Origin: DAHUXN01 sp963811805
GTDB lineage: Bacteria > Acidobacteriota > Terriglobia > Acidiferrales > UBA7541
Direction: 5' to 3'
NCBI GenBank assembly: GCA_963811805.1
Contig: CAWESU010000001.1
Span: 2,852,001-2,916,000 of the forward strand
DNA length: 64,000 nucleotides
Position 1 is the first letter of the stretch. The number at the start of each line of letters is the position of its first letter. The notes beneath the pieces are model-generated. The model was not told where the DNA came from. It saw nothing but the letters and a program-made list of their open reading frames with translations, and made no database searches. Both the position numbers and the translations under genes were made by a program. Positions 15,901 to 25,296 of the stretch are shown here, piece by piece.

Positions 15901-17559
15901 TTGGTGACGCGCCCGAAGTATGTGTTTGTAACGGGTGGCGTGGTTTCCTCTCTTGGCAAAGGAGTGGCGGCGGCCTCGATGGGCTGCTTGCTGGAATCGC
16001 GAGGCCTGAAAGTCACCCTCCAGAAGTGCGATCCCTACCTGAATGTTGATCCCGGAACGATGTCGCCGTATCAGCACGGAGAAGTGTACGTGACCGATGA
16101 CGGCGCGGAGACGGATCTCGACCTGGGACACTACGAGCGGTTCACGAGCGCCAAGCTGACACGCGACCACAATTGGACTACGGGGAGAATCTACGAGTCC
16201 ATTTTGGCGAAGGAGCGGCGCGGGGATTATCTGGGAAAAACGGTGCAGGTGATTCCGCACGTCACGGATGAAATCAAGGCGGCGTTTCGCAAAGTGGCGG
16301 ACGACGTGGACGTGGTGATTGTGGAAATTGGCGGGACGGTGGGCGACATCGAGTCGCTGCCGTTTTTGGAAGCGATCCGGCAGATGCGACTGGAGCTGGG
16401 GCCGGAGAACGCGATTTATGTGCATTTGACACTGGTGCCGTACATTCCGACGGCGGGCGAGCACAAAACCAAGCCGACGCAGCACAGCGTGAAAGAATTG
16501 TTGAGCATTGGAATTCAGCCGGACATTTTGCTGTGCCGCAGCGACCATCCGATCGCGCCGGAGCTGAAGGCGAAAATCGCACTTTTCTGCAACGTGCCGG
16601 CGTCGTGCGTGATTTCCGCGCCGGACGTGGAAAATATTTACGAAGTGCCGATGTCGCTAGCGTCGGAGGGATTCGACGAGCAGATTTTGCGGCTGCTGCA
16701 TTTGGAGGCGGCGCCGCGGGATATGTCGCGCTGGGTGGGGATGCTGGAGCGGCTGGAGCACCCGGAAGGCGAAGTGCGCATCGGCGTGGTGGGGAAATAC
16801 GTGCAACTCGAGGATGCGTACAAGAGTTTGCGCGAGGCGCTGATGCATGGTGGGTTGCCGCATCGCGCGAAAGTGGTGATCGAGTGGGTCGAATCGGGCG
16901 AGATCGAGTCGCTGGAAATGGCCGAGCAGCGGCTGCGGCACGTGGATGGGATTCTGGTGCCGGGAGGATTCGGGAAGCGCGGAATCGAAGGAATGGTTTA
17001 CGCGATTCAGTACGCGCGCGAAAGAAAAGTGCCGTTCTTCGGGATTTGCCTGGGCATGCAGTGCGCGACGATCGAATATGCGCGGCACGTGGCGGGATTG
17101 GCGAATGCGAATTCGACGGAGTTTGACGCGCAGACGCCGTACCGCGTGATTTACAAATTGCGCGAGCTGCTCGGCGTGGACGAGATGGGCGGGACGATGC
17201 GGCTGGGCGCGTGGCCGTGCAAGCTGGAAGAAAGTTCGTTTGCGGCGCGCGCGTACGGGGCGACAGAAATTTCCGAGCGGCACCGGCACCGCTACGAGTT
17301 CAATCGCGATTACGAGCCGGCGTTGAAGGCGGCGGGATTCAAGATTACGGGCAAGACGCCGGATGGCGTTTACGTGGAGATTGTGGAAGCGCCGGAGCAT
17401 CCGTGGTTTTTGGGATGCCAGTTTCATCCGGAGTTCAAGTCGAAGCCGCTCGCGCCGCATCCGCTGTTCGCCGCTTTCATCGGCGCTTCCGCTGAAAACC
17501 GCAAGAAGCGCGGCGCGACGCAGCGCGCGGCGCATGTGCCGGCAGCATCAGCGGACTAG
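15901..17559 (+). CDS. pyrG: CTP synthase
   Basis: The product has 552 residues, normal length. It converts UTP, ATP and glutamine to CTP. The synthetase domain opens with KYVFVTGGVVSSLGKG and contains QKCDPYLNVDPGTMSPYQHG. The glutaminase domain (about 290-545) has VPGGFGKRG, the nucleophile Cys in GICLGMQC, and the His/Glu pair in CQFHPEFKS. The start is TTG at 15901 or GTG one codon later. AGGAGG ends 13 bases before the TTG, longer than usual, so the exact start is open. The last ~20 residues are basic and not part of the fold. It is divergent from the DPP-IV gene. Confidence 0.96.
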   Translation: MVTRPKYVFVTGGVVSSLGKGVAAASMGCLLESRGLKVTLQKCDPYLNVDPGTMSPYQHGEVYVTDDGAETDLDLGHYERFTSAKLTRDHNWTTGRIYESILAKERRGDYLGKTVQVIPHVTDEIKAAFRKVADDVDVVIVEIGGTVGDIESLPFLEAIRQMRLELGPENAIYVHLTLVPYIPTAGEHKTKPTQHSVKELLSIGIQPDILLCRSDHPIAPELKAKIALFCNVPASCVISAPDVENIYEVPMSLASEGFDEQILRLLHLEAAPRDMSRWVGMLERLEHPEGEVRIGVVGKYVQLEDAYKSLREALMHGGLPHRAKVVIEWVESGEIESLEMAEQRLRHVDGILVPGGFGKRGIEGMVYAIQYARERKVPFFGICLGMQCATIEYARHVAGLANANSTEFDAQTPYRVIYKLRELLGVDEMGGTMRLGAWPCKLEESSFAARAYGATEISERHRHRYEFNRDYEPALKAAGFKITGKTPDGVYVEIVEAPEHPWFLGCQFHPEFKSKPLAPHPLFAAFIGASAENRKKRGATQRAAHVPAASAD

Positions 17560-17591
17560 ATATTCCTGTGAGGCTTTCTTCCCTGAAGCTA

Positions 17592-17606
17592 TTTACTTGA
17601 AGTAAA
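17592..17606. promoter_or_regulatory. TTTACT-TGA-AGTAAA palindrome before the 17616 gene
   Basis: A perfect 6-3-6 inverted repeat, 9 bases upstream of the ATG, in the place where a ribosome site would lie. It could be an operator or a hairpin that controls translation. Confidence 0.4.
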
Positions 17607-17615
17607 CTCTCCAAA

Positions 17616-18692
17616 ATGAAAGTGCGGGTTTCCACTACTGCGTTTGCGCGCGTTGCATCCTTGTTGGGTCTGATTATTTTTGTTGTAGCTCTTGGATTAG
17701 CTGAACCTCCGCGCCCGATTTTCACGGTTCAGTTGGAATCGCAGCAGATGCGTGTCTCCAACGGGCCCAGAGTTGCGAGCGAGGTCAATCCAAAAGCTCC
17801 AGATGTGGTGGACTACAGCGGCGTGCAGTTTCTCACTGACAACCTTCTTCTCGTCAGCCTAAACGTCCGAGTTCTCAATAAACCCGCTTACCCTTTGTTT
17901 GCCGATCAGCCTGATTCGACGTTGGTGCTTTTCGGCATAAATCAAAAAAAGCTGCTCGGCACAACGAGTTACCCGGTTGAGAAGAGCAGTTGGGCTGTTC
18001 ATGCCACCGAGAACGGTCAGTTCGTTGTTCTCAACCAGGAAGGAGTGCACGTCTGTAGGTCTGATTTAACCTGCGGGCCACCATTTGCCACGAATGGGCC
18101 TATTCGCGTCCTGCCGGGTGGAACCAAGTTACTCGTCGGCGGAAACAGGCAAACCGACGTGGATCTACTTGACGCCTCAACCCTGCAGGTGCTGAGTAGC
18201 CCCGCGCCACGAAACTTGAGCATGGGCCTTATGAGCGGTGTTTTCCTTGCTCCGCGAGAAGCTCGAGGGGGTTTGGCGATGTCGCAGGGCCAAGGCGAGA
18301 TTATCAATGAAACAACGGTCGCGAGGTTCGATTCAAGCGATGGGCAGATAATGACGATTCGAAAAGTCGATGGAGGTGCGCTGTATACGATCCCGATTAC
18401 CGCATCGTATGAGACAACGCTGGCTGCGAATCGTACAGGCTCTCGATTTTGCGCTCTGGAGCAGTCGTATACACGCTGGAATCGGATCGTGAATTTCTTG
18501 GACATTGACAGCAGCAGGCCCCACAATTTTGCCCGGGTGCGAGTTTTTGACACGGCTTCCGGGAAGCAATTATTTGAAACGCATTGGGACCCCCGCCCTT
18601 CGCAGATTGCCCCATCTCCTGCGCTTTCGCCCGACGGGCACAAGCTTGCCTTGATTCGACACTCCGAGTTAGAAGTCTTCGATATCCCGTGA
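17616..18692 (+). CDS. exported hypothetical protein, beta-propeller-like
   Basis: The product has 358 residues. The N-terminus is a signal peptide (basic start, ASLLGLIIFVVALGLAEP). The mature part is made of beta-strand-rich segments with phrases such as LDASTLQVL, RVFDTASGKQLFETHW and SPALSPDGHKLALIRH, which resemble WD40/YVTN propeller blades of exported acidobacterial proteins. There is no recognised catalytic motif. The base composition is lower in GC than that of the flanking pyrG. A perfect palindrome lies just before the ATG. Function unknown. Confidence 0.75.
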   Translation: MKVRVSTTAFARVASLLGLIIFVVALGLAEPPRPIFTVQLESQQMRVSNGPRVASEVNPKAPDVVDYSGVQFLTDNLLLVSLNVRVLNKPAYPLFADQPDSTLVLFGINQKKLLGTTSYPVEKSSWAVHATENGQFVVLNQEGVHVCRSDLTCGPPFATNGPIRVLPGGTKLLVGGNRQTDVDLLDASTLQVLSSPAPRNLSMGLMSGVFLAPREARGGLAMSQGQGEIINETTVARFDSSDGQIMTIRKVDGGALYTIPITASYETTLAANRTGSRFCALEQSYTRWNRIVNFLDIDSSRPHNFARVRVFDTASGKQLFETHWDPRPSQIAPSPALSPDGHKLALIRHSELEVFDIP

Positions 18693-18760
18693 CACAGATG
18701 CGATGGCGTGACAGTGCCCGGCCACGTTACCAGTCCGGGCTGCCCTATGTGGAACCTCGG

Positions 18761-18979
18761 TTACGAGGCGGCTTGGGCGCGGTTGATCGAAATGATTGAC
18801 GGGTCGGCCTCATAGCCTTCGTCCGCGACGGTCTTCTGTGCAGCGGCGCGAAGGGTCTGATCGTCGGCGTTTTTCGGCAGGTCGCAATGCCGGCGGACGA
18901 CTTCCTCTCCCACGGTAATTTGGACCTGCCACTTCGATTTCTCAGGATCCCAGGAAACATCAACGCTATCAGCGAGCAT
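18761..18979 (-). CDS. small hypothetical protein (72 aa)
   Basis: A 72-residue acidic soluble protein with a strand-rich start (DVSWDPEKSKWQVQITVGEE) and a C-terminal helix. GGGAGG (complement of 18985-18990) lies 5 bases before the ATG at 18979, strong support for a real gene; an in-frame GTG two codons earlier overlaps that site. It is convergent with the 17616 gene and divergent from the regulator at 19219. I do not recognise the family. Confidence 0.65.
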   Translation of the reverse strand: MLADSVDVSWDPEKSKWQVQITVGEEVVRRHCDLPKNADDQTLRAAAQKTVADEGYEADPSIISINRAQAAS

Positions 18980-19218
18980 AGGCACCTCCCATTGGGGTAT
19001 CTGTACTCCTTCTTGAGAGACAATGCAAGGAGTACGAATGTCCCGATCTCGCTTGGAACTGGAGTTGCGTTCATCGCCGATCGGTTGACGGGAGCGAGAG
19101 GCGGGAATTAAGATGAATTCGCTTGGTGGTGCAGGCTTCTCCGTTAGGGGATATTCGACAGGCTTGGGAGCTTGGCTGGCGATTCGCTCCGCGATTTCAA
19201 CATAAGAGGAAGCCGTCG

Positions 19219-19869
19219 ATGGGCGCGCTGAGAATTCTGATTGCAGATGATCACGACTTGATGCGGCGCGGGCTGCGAGACCTATTGAGTGCGCATCCTG
19301 GATGGACGGTGTGCGGCGAGGCGCACACCGGCAAGGAAGCGGTGGTGAAGGCCAAAACGCTTAAGCCGGACATCGCGATTCTGGATATCAGCATGCCGGA
19401 ACTGGGCGGTTTGGAGGCGGCCAGGCAGATTCGGGCGGTGTCGCCGAAAACGGAGGCGCTGATGCTCTCCGTGCACTATTCCGACCAGCTCGTTCGCGAC
19501 GTCGTGGATGCGGGGATCCGCGGCTACATGATCAAATCGGACGCAGACAAAGATTTGCTGGTCGCGGTGGAGGCGCTGGCGAATCATCAGGCGTATTTTA
19601 CGGCGGCGGCGATTGACGTGATCGGGCACGGCTTGTTTAGCCGCCGAGGCAACGAGCCGAGCGAAACGAAGGACCGGCTGACGTCACGCGAGCGAGAAGT
19701 GGTGCGTTTGATCGCGGAAGGCAAGACCAGCAAAGACGTAGGCGCGGCGCTGGAGATGAGCGTGAAGACGGTCGAGACGCATCGCGCCAATGTGATGCGG
19801 AAATTGCAGGTGCACTCGGTGAGCGAATTGGTGCGGTACGCGATCCGCAATCAGATCGTCCAAGTGTGA
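19219..19869 (+). CDS. NarL/FixJ-type response regulator (orphan)
   Basis: The product has 216 residues. The receiver domain has the acidic pair ADDHD near 9-13, phospho-acceptor Asp56 in LDISMPE, and Lys in MIKSDAD, where the usual K-P/A is K-S. The LuxR-type DNA-binding domain (about 150-212) has LTSREREVVRLIAEGKTS and VKTVETHRANVMRKL. AGAGGA 8 bases upstream favours the ATG at 19219 over an in-frame start 32 codons earlier. No sensor kinase gene is next to it, so the partner is elsewhere. Targets are unknown. Confidence 0.92.
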   Translation: MGALRILIADDHDLMRRGLRDLLSAHPGWTVCGEAHTGKEAVVKAKTLKPDIAILDISMPELGGLEAARQIRAVSPKTEALMLSVHYSDQLVRDVVDAGIRGYMIKSDADKDLLVAVEALANHQAYFTAAAIDVIGHGLFSRRGNEPSETKDRLTSREREVVRLIAEGKTSKDVGAALEMSVKTVETHRANVMRKLQVHSVSELVRYAIRNQIVQV

Positions 19870-19972
19870 GAGTGTTTCTTCTTTCGTTCCCCAGCTATTT
19901 TGCAGGGAAATCGCAACCGCTGAACTGAAAAGGCGCTAGCGGCCGGCCCGGGCGGCTCTCTGTAGCCCCAAT

Positions 19973-19990
19973 TGAAAGTCTTGACTTTCA
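19973..19990. promoter_or_regulatory. 18-base palindrome upstream of the DHH gene
   Basis: TGAAAGTC-TT-GACTTTCA is a perfect 8-2-8 inverted repeat, 68 bases before the start at 20059. It overlaps TTGACT (19981-19986), a possible -35 box, although no good -10 follows. It could be an operator. Confidence 0.45.
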
Positions 19991-20058
19991 CCTGTGGTGC
20001 GGCCATCTTTATTGGCTTTACTTTCGAGTGGATTTTGGACTGTGGAGAAGACTGAGAA

Positions 20059-21027
20059 GTGAGAGTTCGAGTTTGTTTTCACGATAAATGCTTCGACGGC
20101 GCGGCTTCGGCGGCGGTTTTTTCGCGTTTTTACCGGGAGCGAATCGCCGCGGACGCGGAATTCCATTACACGGGAATGATCCATAAGGCGTCGCAGCCGT
20201 TTGAGTCCGATATTTTCGACGGCGATGAAAATGCGATCGTGGATTTCAAGTATTCGAGCTCGCCGAAGCTGACCTGGTGGTTCGACCATCACCAGAGCGC
20301 GTTTCTGACGCCGGCCGACGCCGCGCATTTTCGCGCGGACCATTCGGGGAAGAAGTTCTACGATCCCACGTACAAATCCTGCACGAAATTTCTGGCAACG
20401 GTGGCCAGCGAGAAATTTGGATTCGATGCGCGGCCGCTGACAGAGCTGATCCAGTGGGGCGACATCATCGACGGTGCACAGTTTGCGTCGTCCGAGATTG
20501 CGGTGAGCCTCAAAGAGCCGGCGATGCAACTGGCGCTGGTGATTGAAGCGGCGCCGGAGCCGGATCTGGTTCCGATGTTGATTCCGGAAATGGCCAAGCG
20601 TTCGCTGGCGGAGATGGTGAAGCTGCCGGTGGTCGAGAAGCACCTGGCGCCGCTGCTCGAACGGCATCGCAAGTCGATGGACATCCTGAAGCAGCGGGCG
20701 CAGGCGCGCGACGGCGTGATTTATTTCGATGTGAGCGACCTGGAGATGGAAGGGTACAACAAGTTCATCCCGTACTATTTGTATCCGGATTTTCTGTACA
20801 CCGTGGGGCTGAGTGCTTCGCCGACGCGCGCGAAGGTGTCTGTCGGAACGAATCCGTGGAAAGAAGCGCCGGCCGATGTGAATTTGGCGTCGCTGTGCGA
20901 GAAGTATGGCGGCGGAGGGCACGCGAGAGTGGCGGCGATTTCGTTTGCGCCGGGCGATTTGGCGCGGGCGCGGCAGGCCGCGCAGGAAATCGCGGAGACG
21001 CTGCGTGAACGCAGCCGCAAAGGCTGA
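20059..21027 (+). CDS. DHH-family phosphoesterase
   Basis: The product has 322 residues. N-terminal DHH domain: CFHDKCFDGAASAAVF (metal-binding HDxxDG-type loop), IVDFKYS, and WWFDHHQS, the name-giving motif that binds Mn. The C-terminal DHHA1 domain ends in YGGGGHARVAAI, the substrate-binding glycine loop. Relatives cleave nanoRNA, pAp or cyclic-di-AMP products; which of these it uses cannot be told. It has no CBS or DHHA2 region, so it is not a pyrophosphatase of the PpaC type. The start is a GTG. A perfect 18-base palindrome lies upstream. Confidence 0.88.
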   Translation: MRVRVCFHDKCFDGAASAAVFSRFYRERIAADAEFHYTGMIHKASQPFESDIFDGDENAIVDFKYSSSPKLTWWFDHHQSAFLTPADAAHFRADHSGKKFYDPTYKSCTKFLATVASEKFGFDARPLTELIQWGDIIDGAQFASSEIAVSLKEPAMQLALVIEAAPEPDLVPMLIPEMAKRSLAEMVKLPVVEKHLAPLLERHRKSMDILKQRAQARDGVIYFDVSDLEMEGYNKFIPYYLYPDFLYTVGLSASPTRAKVSVGTNPWKEAPADVNLASLCEKYGGGGHARVAAISFAPGDLARARQAAQEIAETLRERSRKG

Positions 21028-21085
21028 AAGCGAAAGCCGACTTCCTCGATCGGCGCGGGGCCGCGGGCCGACAAAACGCAATCCA

Positions 21086-21094
21086 TGATAGAAT
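21086..21094 (+). promoter_or_regulatory. extended -10 promoter of tRNA-Lys
   Basis: TGA-TAGAAT is an extended -10 box with no good -35; the predicted start is about 21101. The tRNA-Leu gene has the same TGN-TAGAAT arrangement. Confidence 0.4.
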
Positions 21095-21146
21095 TTTGGT
21101 TTCGAGGTTGCATGTGCGCGCGGCATCTCTGCCGGGCGTTCTCAGC

Positions 21147-21222
<76 letters not shown>

Positions 21223-21396
21223 CCTTTTTTTGGTAACTCCTGCCTTGAGAAGGACTACACGCAGAAATCTGCTGAAGCATTGCGTGCTGGCGCAGGGTGG
21301 GTGTAGGTTATCGGGCCGGGAAGTCAAAACGGAATCCTTTCTTGGAGCTTCAGGATTCCGCTTGCGCAAATGGCGAGGGGAGTGAGGTCGGGCTGA

Positions 21397-23502
21397 ATGA
21401 AGTCGGTTTCCGCGCAGATTGCGGTGCTATTTCTGCTTCTTGGTTTTGGCGGAGCGGACTACGTTGCGCTCGGTCAGGAGCGTCCGCCGGCTGTTCCGCT
21501 GGTGGTGCACAATCCCTATTTCAGCATCTGGTCCATGGACGACAAGCTCACCGACGGGCCCACGCGCCACTGGACCGGCGCTGCGCAGCCACTCACCGGC
21601 CTGGCGCTAATCGACGGGAAAGCCTATCGCTATATGGGCGCTGACCCGCGTGAGACGCCCGCGATGAAGCAAGTGTCGCTCGCCGTAACGCCGACGCATA
21701 CCGTCTATGTGTTTGAGGCTGGCGGAGTGCAGCTCACCGTGGCATTTTTCACTCCGGCTTTTCCGCAGAGTCCGGATTTTCTTTCGCGACCGGTCACGTA
21801 TTTGACGTGGACCGTTGCGAGCGCGGACGGGCAGAGCCACAAAGTGGTTGTTCTTCTGGATGTGGACCCGGTCATCGCGGTGAACACAGACGACCAGCAG
21901 GTCACCTGGGGCCGCTCGCAGGTTGCAGGGCTCTCCGTGCTTAACGTCGGCTCGCGCGATCAACAGGAGCTGAATCGCTCCGGAGACGATCTGCGCATCG
22001 ACTGGGGATATTTCCACCTTGCCGTGCCTTTATCGGAGTCCTCGGCGACTGTGGCTTCAGCTTCCGCCATTGATGATTTCGTGAGGTCCGGCCGCTTAGC
22101 CGCTTCCGATGACATGGATATGCCACGAACGCCTCACGAAGGAGCGGCGCATCTCGCCGTCGCTCTCTCGCTCGCCTGCGAAGCCGCACATCCGGAGATG
22201 CAGCACGTTCTGCTCGCGTACACGCAGGGCTTTGCCATCGAGTATCTGCAGCGCAAACTTCGTCCGTACTGGCAACGCAATAATCAGAGCGTCGAGTCCA
22301 TGTTATCGGAAGCGGAGGAGCAGTACGCGCCGCTCGAAGCGCGGGGAACACAGTATGATCGCGAGCTCACTGCGGACCTGACACGCGCCGGAGGGCCCGG
22401 CTACGCGGAGCTCGCCGTGCTCGCCTATCGCCAGGCACTCGGCGCGCATATGCTGGTTGCCGATGCGGCCGGCCAGCCGATGCTTTTCGCGAAGGAAAAT
22501 TTCTCCAACGGAGATATTGGCACGGTCGACGTGCTGTATCCCTCTTCGCCGTTTTTCCTGCTGCTCAACCCGGTGCTGCTCGAAGCGCAGGTTCGCCCGG
22601 TCCTGGAGTATGCCAGTCTGCCTCGTTGGAAGTTTCCCTTCGCGCCGCATGATCTGGGCCGCTATCCGCTAGCCAACGGCCAGGAATACGGCGGAGGCGA
22701 ACAGACCGAAGAGGATCAGATGCCGATTGAGGAAAGCGGAAATCTGCTCATTCTAGGCGCGGCACTCGGACAGGCGGAGGGCGACTGGCACGTTGCGAGG
22801 CGATACTGGCCGGAATTCACAAAGTGGGCGCAATATGTGCTCGCCAAGGGACTCGACCCAGAGAACCAGCTGTGCACGGACGACTTCGCGGGACACCTCG
22901 CACACAACGCTAATCTCTCCATCAAGGCAATCGAGGGATTGGGCGCCTATTCGCTGATGGCGCGAGGCCTTGGTCAGGCCGCCGTGGCCGATGATTATTT
23001 GGCAGCCGCGCGGGAGATGGCCGTTCGCTGGCAGCAAATGGATGCCGACGGCGATCATTACAAGCTTGCATTCGACCGGCCGGGCACCTGGAGCCAGAAG
23101 TACAATTTGGTGTGGGATGAGATTCTCGGCCTGCATTTCTTCCCTGATTCCGTACGTGAGACCGAGATGGCCTTTTATCAAAACCACCTGAATCGCTACG
23201 GATTGCAACTGGACAGCCGCGCGGACTACACCAAGCTCGATTGGGAGTTGTGGACCGCGACGCTGGCATCCGACCAGAGCCAGTTCGATGCGTTCCTCGC
23301 TCCCATTGTGAGCTGGATCGGCGAATCTCCTTCGCGTGTCCCCCTCACCGATTGGTACGACACCAAAACCGGTAAACAAGTCGGCTTTCAGGCGCGCTCG
23401 GTGGTCGGGGGCGTCTATATCAAAGCGCTGGCTGACAAAGCGCTGGCGCAGAAATGGCAAGCGCTGGCGAAGGCGAACTCCGAAGGTTCATCGGCCCAGT
23501 AA
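21397..23502 (+). CDS. exported glutaminase A-like protein (DUF4964/5127/4965/1793)
   Basis: The product has 701 residues with a signal peptide (AVLFLLLGFGGADYVALG). The N-terminal part begins PLVVHNPYFSIWSMDDKLTD and HWTGAAQPLTGLALIDG, the signature of fungal and bacterial GtaA-type proteins. A beta-rich domain follows, then an (alpha/alpha)-barrel-like C-terminal region (about 330-680) with DNGD-like NFSNGDIGTVDVLYPSSPFF, FPFAPHDLGRYP and LCTDDFAGHLAHNANL. Family knowledge: extracellular glutaminase in fungi, with glycosidase-like folds; activity in Acidobacteria is unproven. It is followed by a carboxylesterase on the same strand. Confidence 0.85.
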   Translation: MKSVSAQIAVLFLLLGFGGADYVALGQERPPAVPLVVHNPYFSIWSMDDKLTDGPTRHWTGAAQPLTGLALIDGKAYRYMGADPRETPAMKQVSLAVTPTHTVYVFEAGGVQLTVAFFTPAFPQSPDFLSRPVTYLTWTVASADGQSHKVVVLLDVDPVIAVNTDDQQVTWGRSQVAGLSVLNVGSRDQQELNRSGDDLRIDWGYFHLAVPLSESSATVASASAIDDFVRSGRLAASDDMDMPRTPHEGAAHLAVALSLACEAAHPEMQHVLLAYTQGFAIEYLQRKLRPYWQRNNQSVESMLSEAEEQYAPLEARGTQYDRELTADLTRAGGPGYAELAVLAYRQALGAHMLVADAAGQPMLFAKENFSNGDIGTVDVLYPSSPFFLLLNPVLLEAQVRPVLEYASLPRWKFPFAPHDLGRYPLANGQEYGGGEQTEEDQMPIEESGNLLILGAALGQAEGDWHVARRYWPEFTKWAQYVLAKGLDPENQLCTDDFAGHLAHNANLSIKAIEGLGAYSLMARGLGQAAVADDYLAAAREMAVRWQQMDADGDHYKLAFDRPGTWSQKYNLVWDEILGLHFFPDSVRETEMAFYQNHLNRYGLQLDSRADYTKLDWELWTATLASDQSQFDAFLAPIVSWIGESPSRVPLTDWYDTKTGKQVGFQARSVVGGVYIKALADKALAQKWQALAKANSEGSSAQ

Positions 23503-23626
23503 GACTCCTGCGTCGAGCCGCGCGATTTAGAAACGGGCCACAGACGCGGAGTCGTGAAGCGGCACGTATCTTTTCCTTGTGCTGCTGCGTATACTCCTCC
23601 GCCGAATCGAAAAACGGAGAACAAGT

Positions 23627-25252
23627 TTGAGCGCGCCACGCGCAAGTTGCCATCGAACAAACTTGATTGGCCGGCGTCAGTTCCTGGCCGAATCGGCTTC
23701 CTTTGTGGCCACTTCGCTGCTGAGCCGGAGCGTGCTCGCCGCGAAGCCGAGTCCAGTGGTGAAAACCTCGTGCGGGCTGCTTCGCGGTGAAGTCAACGAA
23801 AGGGGCGTGCTCGTTTTCAAGGGGGTTCCGTTCGCGGCTCCCCCAGTCGGCCCGCTGCGCTTTCGACCGCCGGAGAAACATCTCCGGTGGAGCGGAGTGC
23901 GCGACGCAACGCAGTTCAGCCCCATGTCCCTGCAGAACGTGGACGAAATCCTGAAGTCGAATCTGCCGCCCATGGGCGAAGATTGTCTTTATCTGAATAT
24001 TTGGACGTCCTCGGCGGACAATGCGAAGCGTCCCGTACTTTTCTATATCCACGGCGGCGCTTTTGTGCAGGGAAGCGGCAGCGCGCCCGATTTTGACGGC
24101 ACAAATCTTGCCCGCAATGAAGATGTGGTTGTTGTCACCATCAACTATCGCCTTGGTGTTTTCGGATTTCCGCCATTCCGCGTTTTTGGCGACGGAGTTT
24201 CCAACAATCTCGGCCTGCTCGACCAGATCGCGGCACTCGAATGGGTGCAGGAGAACATCGGAGCATTTGGCGGGGATCCGGGCCGGGTCACGATCTCAGG
24301 ACTCTCTGCCGGGGGCTGGTCGGTTGCGGCGCTCATGGTAATTCCGGAAGCCAGGCAACTGTTTCATCGCGCCAATCCGCAGAGCGGCTCGATGATGACG
24401 GCGCAGACTCCGGATCTGCAGGCCTTCCACGCGCGGAATTTCCTGGCGGCGCTTGGTCTCAACGCCAGCGAACTGCCGAAAGTTACCACCCTACCGGCTG
24501 CGGTTTTGCTGAAGGCGCAGGAATCCGCAATCGAGCAATTCCACAAAAGCAAATACTACCAACTCGGAGACGATCAGCTTCCTTTCATTCCCGCGCGCGA
24601 TGCGACCGTGCTGCCGGTTGACCCGATCGATTTGATCAAGCGCGGAGAGTGCGCCCGCGTGCCTTTGCTTGCCGGAGGTTCCGCGGAGGAAGTGGGTAGC
24701 GCACCGTTCCGTCTCGCCTTGCCGCAGGTGAAGGACTGGTATCAGAAGCCAGTCACGCTCGAAGTCCTGGAGCATTGGGTGTCCAGAGAACGCGCCATGC
24801 AGATCTGGGACGGCCACGCCAAGGATCATCCCGACACGTCGGAAGCAAAGCTTGCCGGGCTGATTCGCACGGACTTTTTCTATCGGATGCCTTCGATTCG
24901 CATCTCGGAGGCGTGCTCAGGCGAACATCGCACATGGATGTATCGCTTCGAATTGCGGGCCTCAGCCCCTGCCGTGGGAATGAGCACTCACGCTACCGAC
25001 ATGGCCTTCTGGTTCGGAAACATGGACCGGTCGCGAGTTTTCCAGTTCCTCTTCGGCAGGCCGGCAACTCCCGAAGAGCAGGCGCTTTCACGCCGAATGC
25101 AGCACGATCTGGCCGCGTTCGCTCGCGACGGTGCGGCTCCGTGGCCCGCTTACGATACGCATGAGCGGCAAACGATGATCTATGACAAGACAAGCTACGT
25201 GGACGCGGACCCCTCCGGCGATGACCGGCGGCTGTGGGATGGCTTAGTCTAG
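23627..25252 (+). CDS. Tat-exported type-B carboxylesterase
   Basis: The product is about 541 residues. GRRQFLAES near residue 15 is a twin-arginine signal. The fold is type-B carboxylesterase: VFKGVPFAAPPVGPLRF, EDCLYLNIW and YIHGGAF (oxyanion hole). The nucleophile is Ser227 in GLSAGG, where the family normally has GESAGG. Glu in SAEEVGSAP and His in STHATDMAFWFGN complete the triad. TTG at 23627 has GGAG 7 bases upstream; an in-frame GTG 16 codons earlier is possible but lacks a site. It could hydrolyse plant or microbial esters outside the cell. It is 124 bases behind the glutaminase-like gene, and both are probably for nutrient breakdown. Confidence 0.88.
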   Translation: MSAPRASCHRTNLIGRRQFLAESASFVATSLLSRSVLAAKPSPVVKTSCGLLRGEVNERGVLVFKGVPFAAPPVGPLRFRPPEKHLRWSGVRDATQFSPMSLQNVDEILKSNLPPMGEDCLYLNIWTSSADNAKRPVLFYIHGGAFVQGSGSAPDFDGTNLARNEDVVVVTINYRLGVFGFPPFRVFGDGVSNNLGLLDQIAALEWVQENIGAFGGDPGRVTISGLSAGGWSVAALMVIPEARQLFHRANPQSGSMMTAQTPDLQAFHARNFLAALGLNASELPKVTTLPAAVLLKAQESAIEQFHKSKYYQLGDDQLPFIPARDATVLPVDPIDLIKRGECARVPLLAGGSAEEVGSAPFRLALPQVKDWYQKPVTLEVLEHWVSRERAMQIWDGHAKDHPDTSEAKLAGLIRTDFFYRMPSIRISEACSGEHRTWMYRFELRASAPAVGMSTHATDMAFWFGNMDRSRVFQFLFGRPATPEEQALSRRMQHDLAAFARDGAAPWPAYDTHERQTMIYDKTSYVDADPSGDDRRLWDGLV

Positions 25253-25296
25253 AGGCGAGGCACACTACGGCGCAGCGGTTTTTCGCTCTTCGGGCG

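Noticed and set aside
19936..21126. 396-codon minus-strand frame opposite the DHH gene
   Set aside because: Arg-rich shadow of the real coding strand; no homologous motif.
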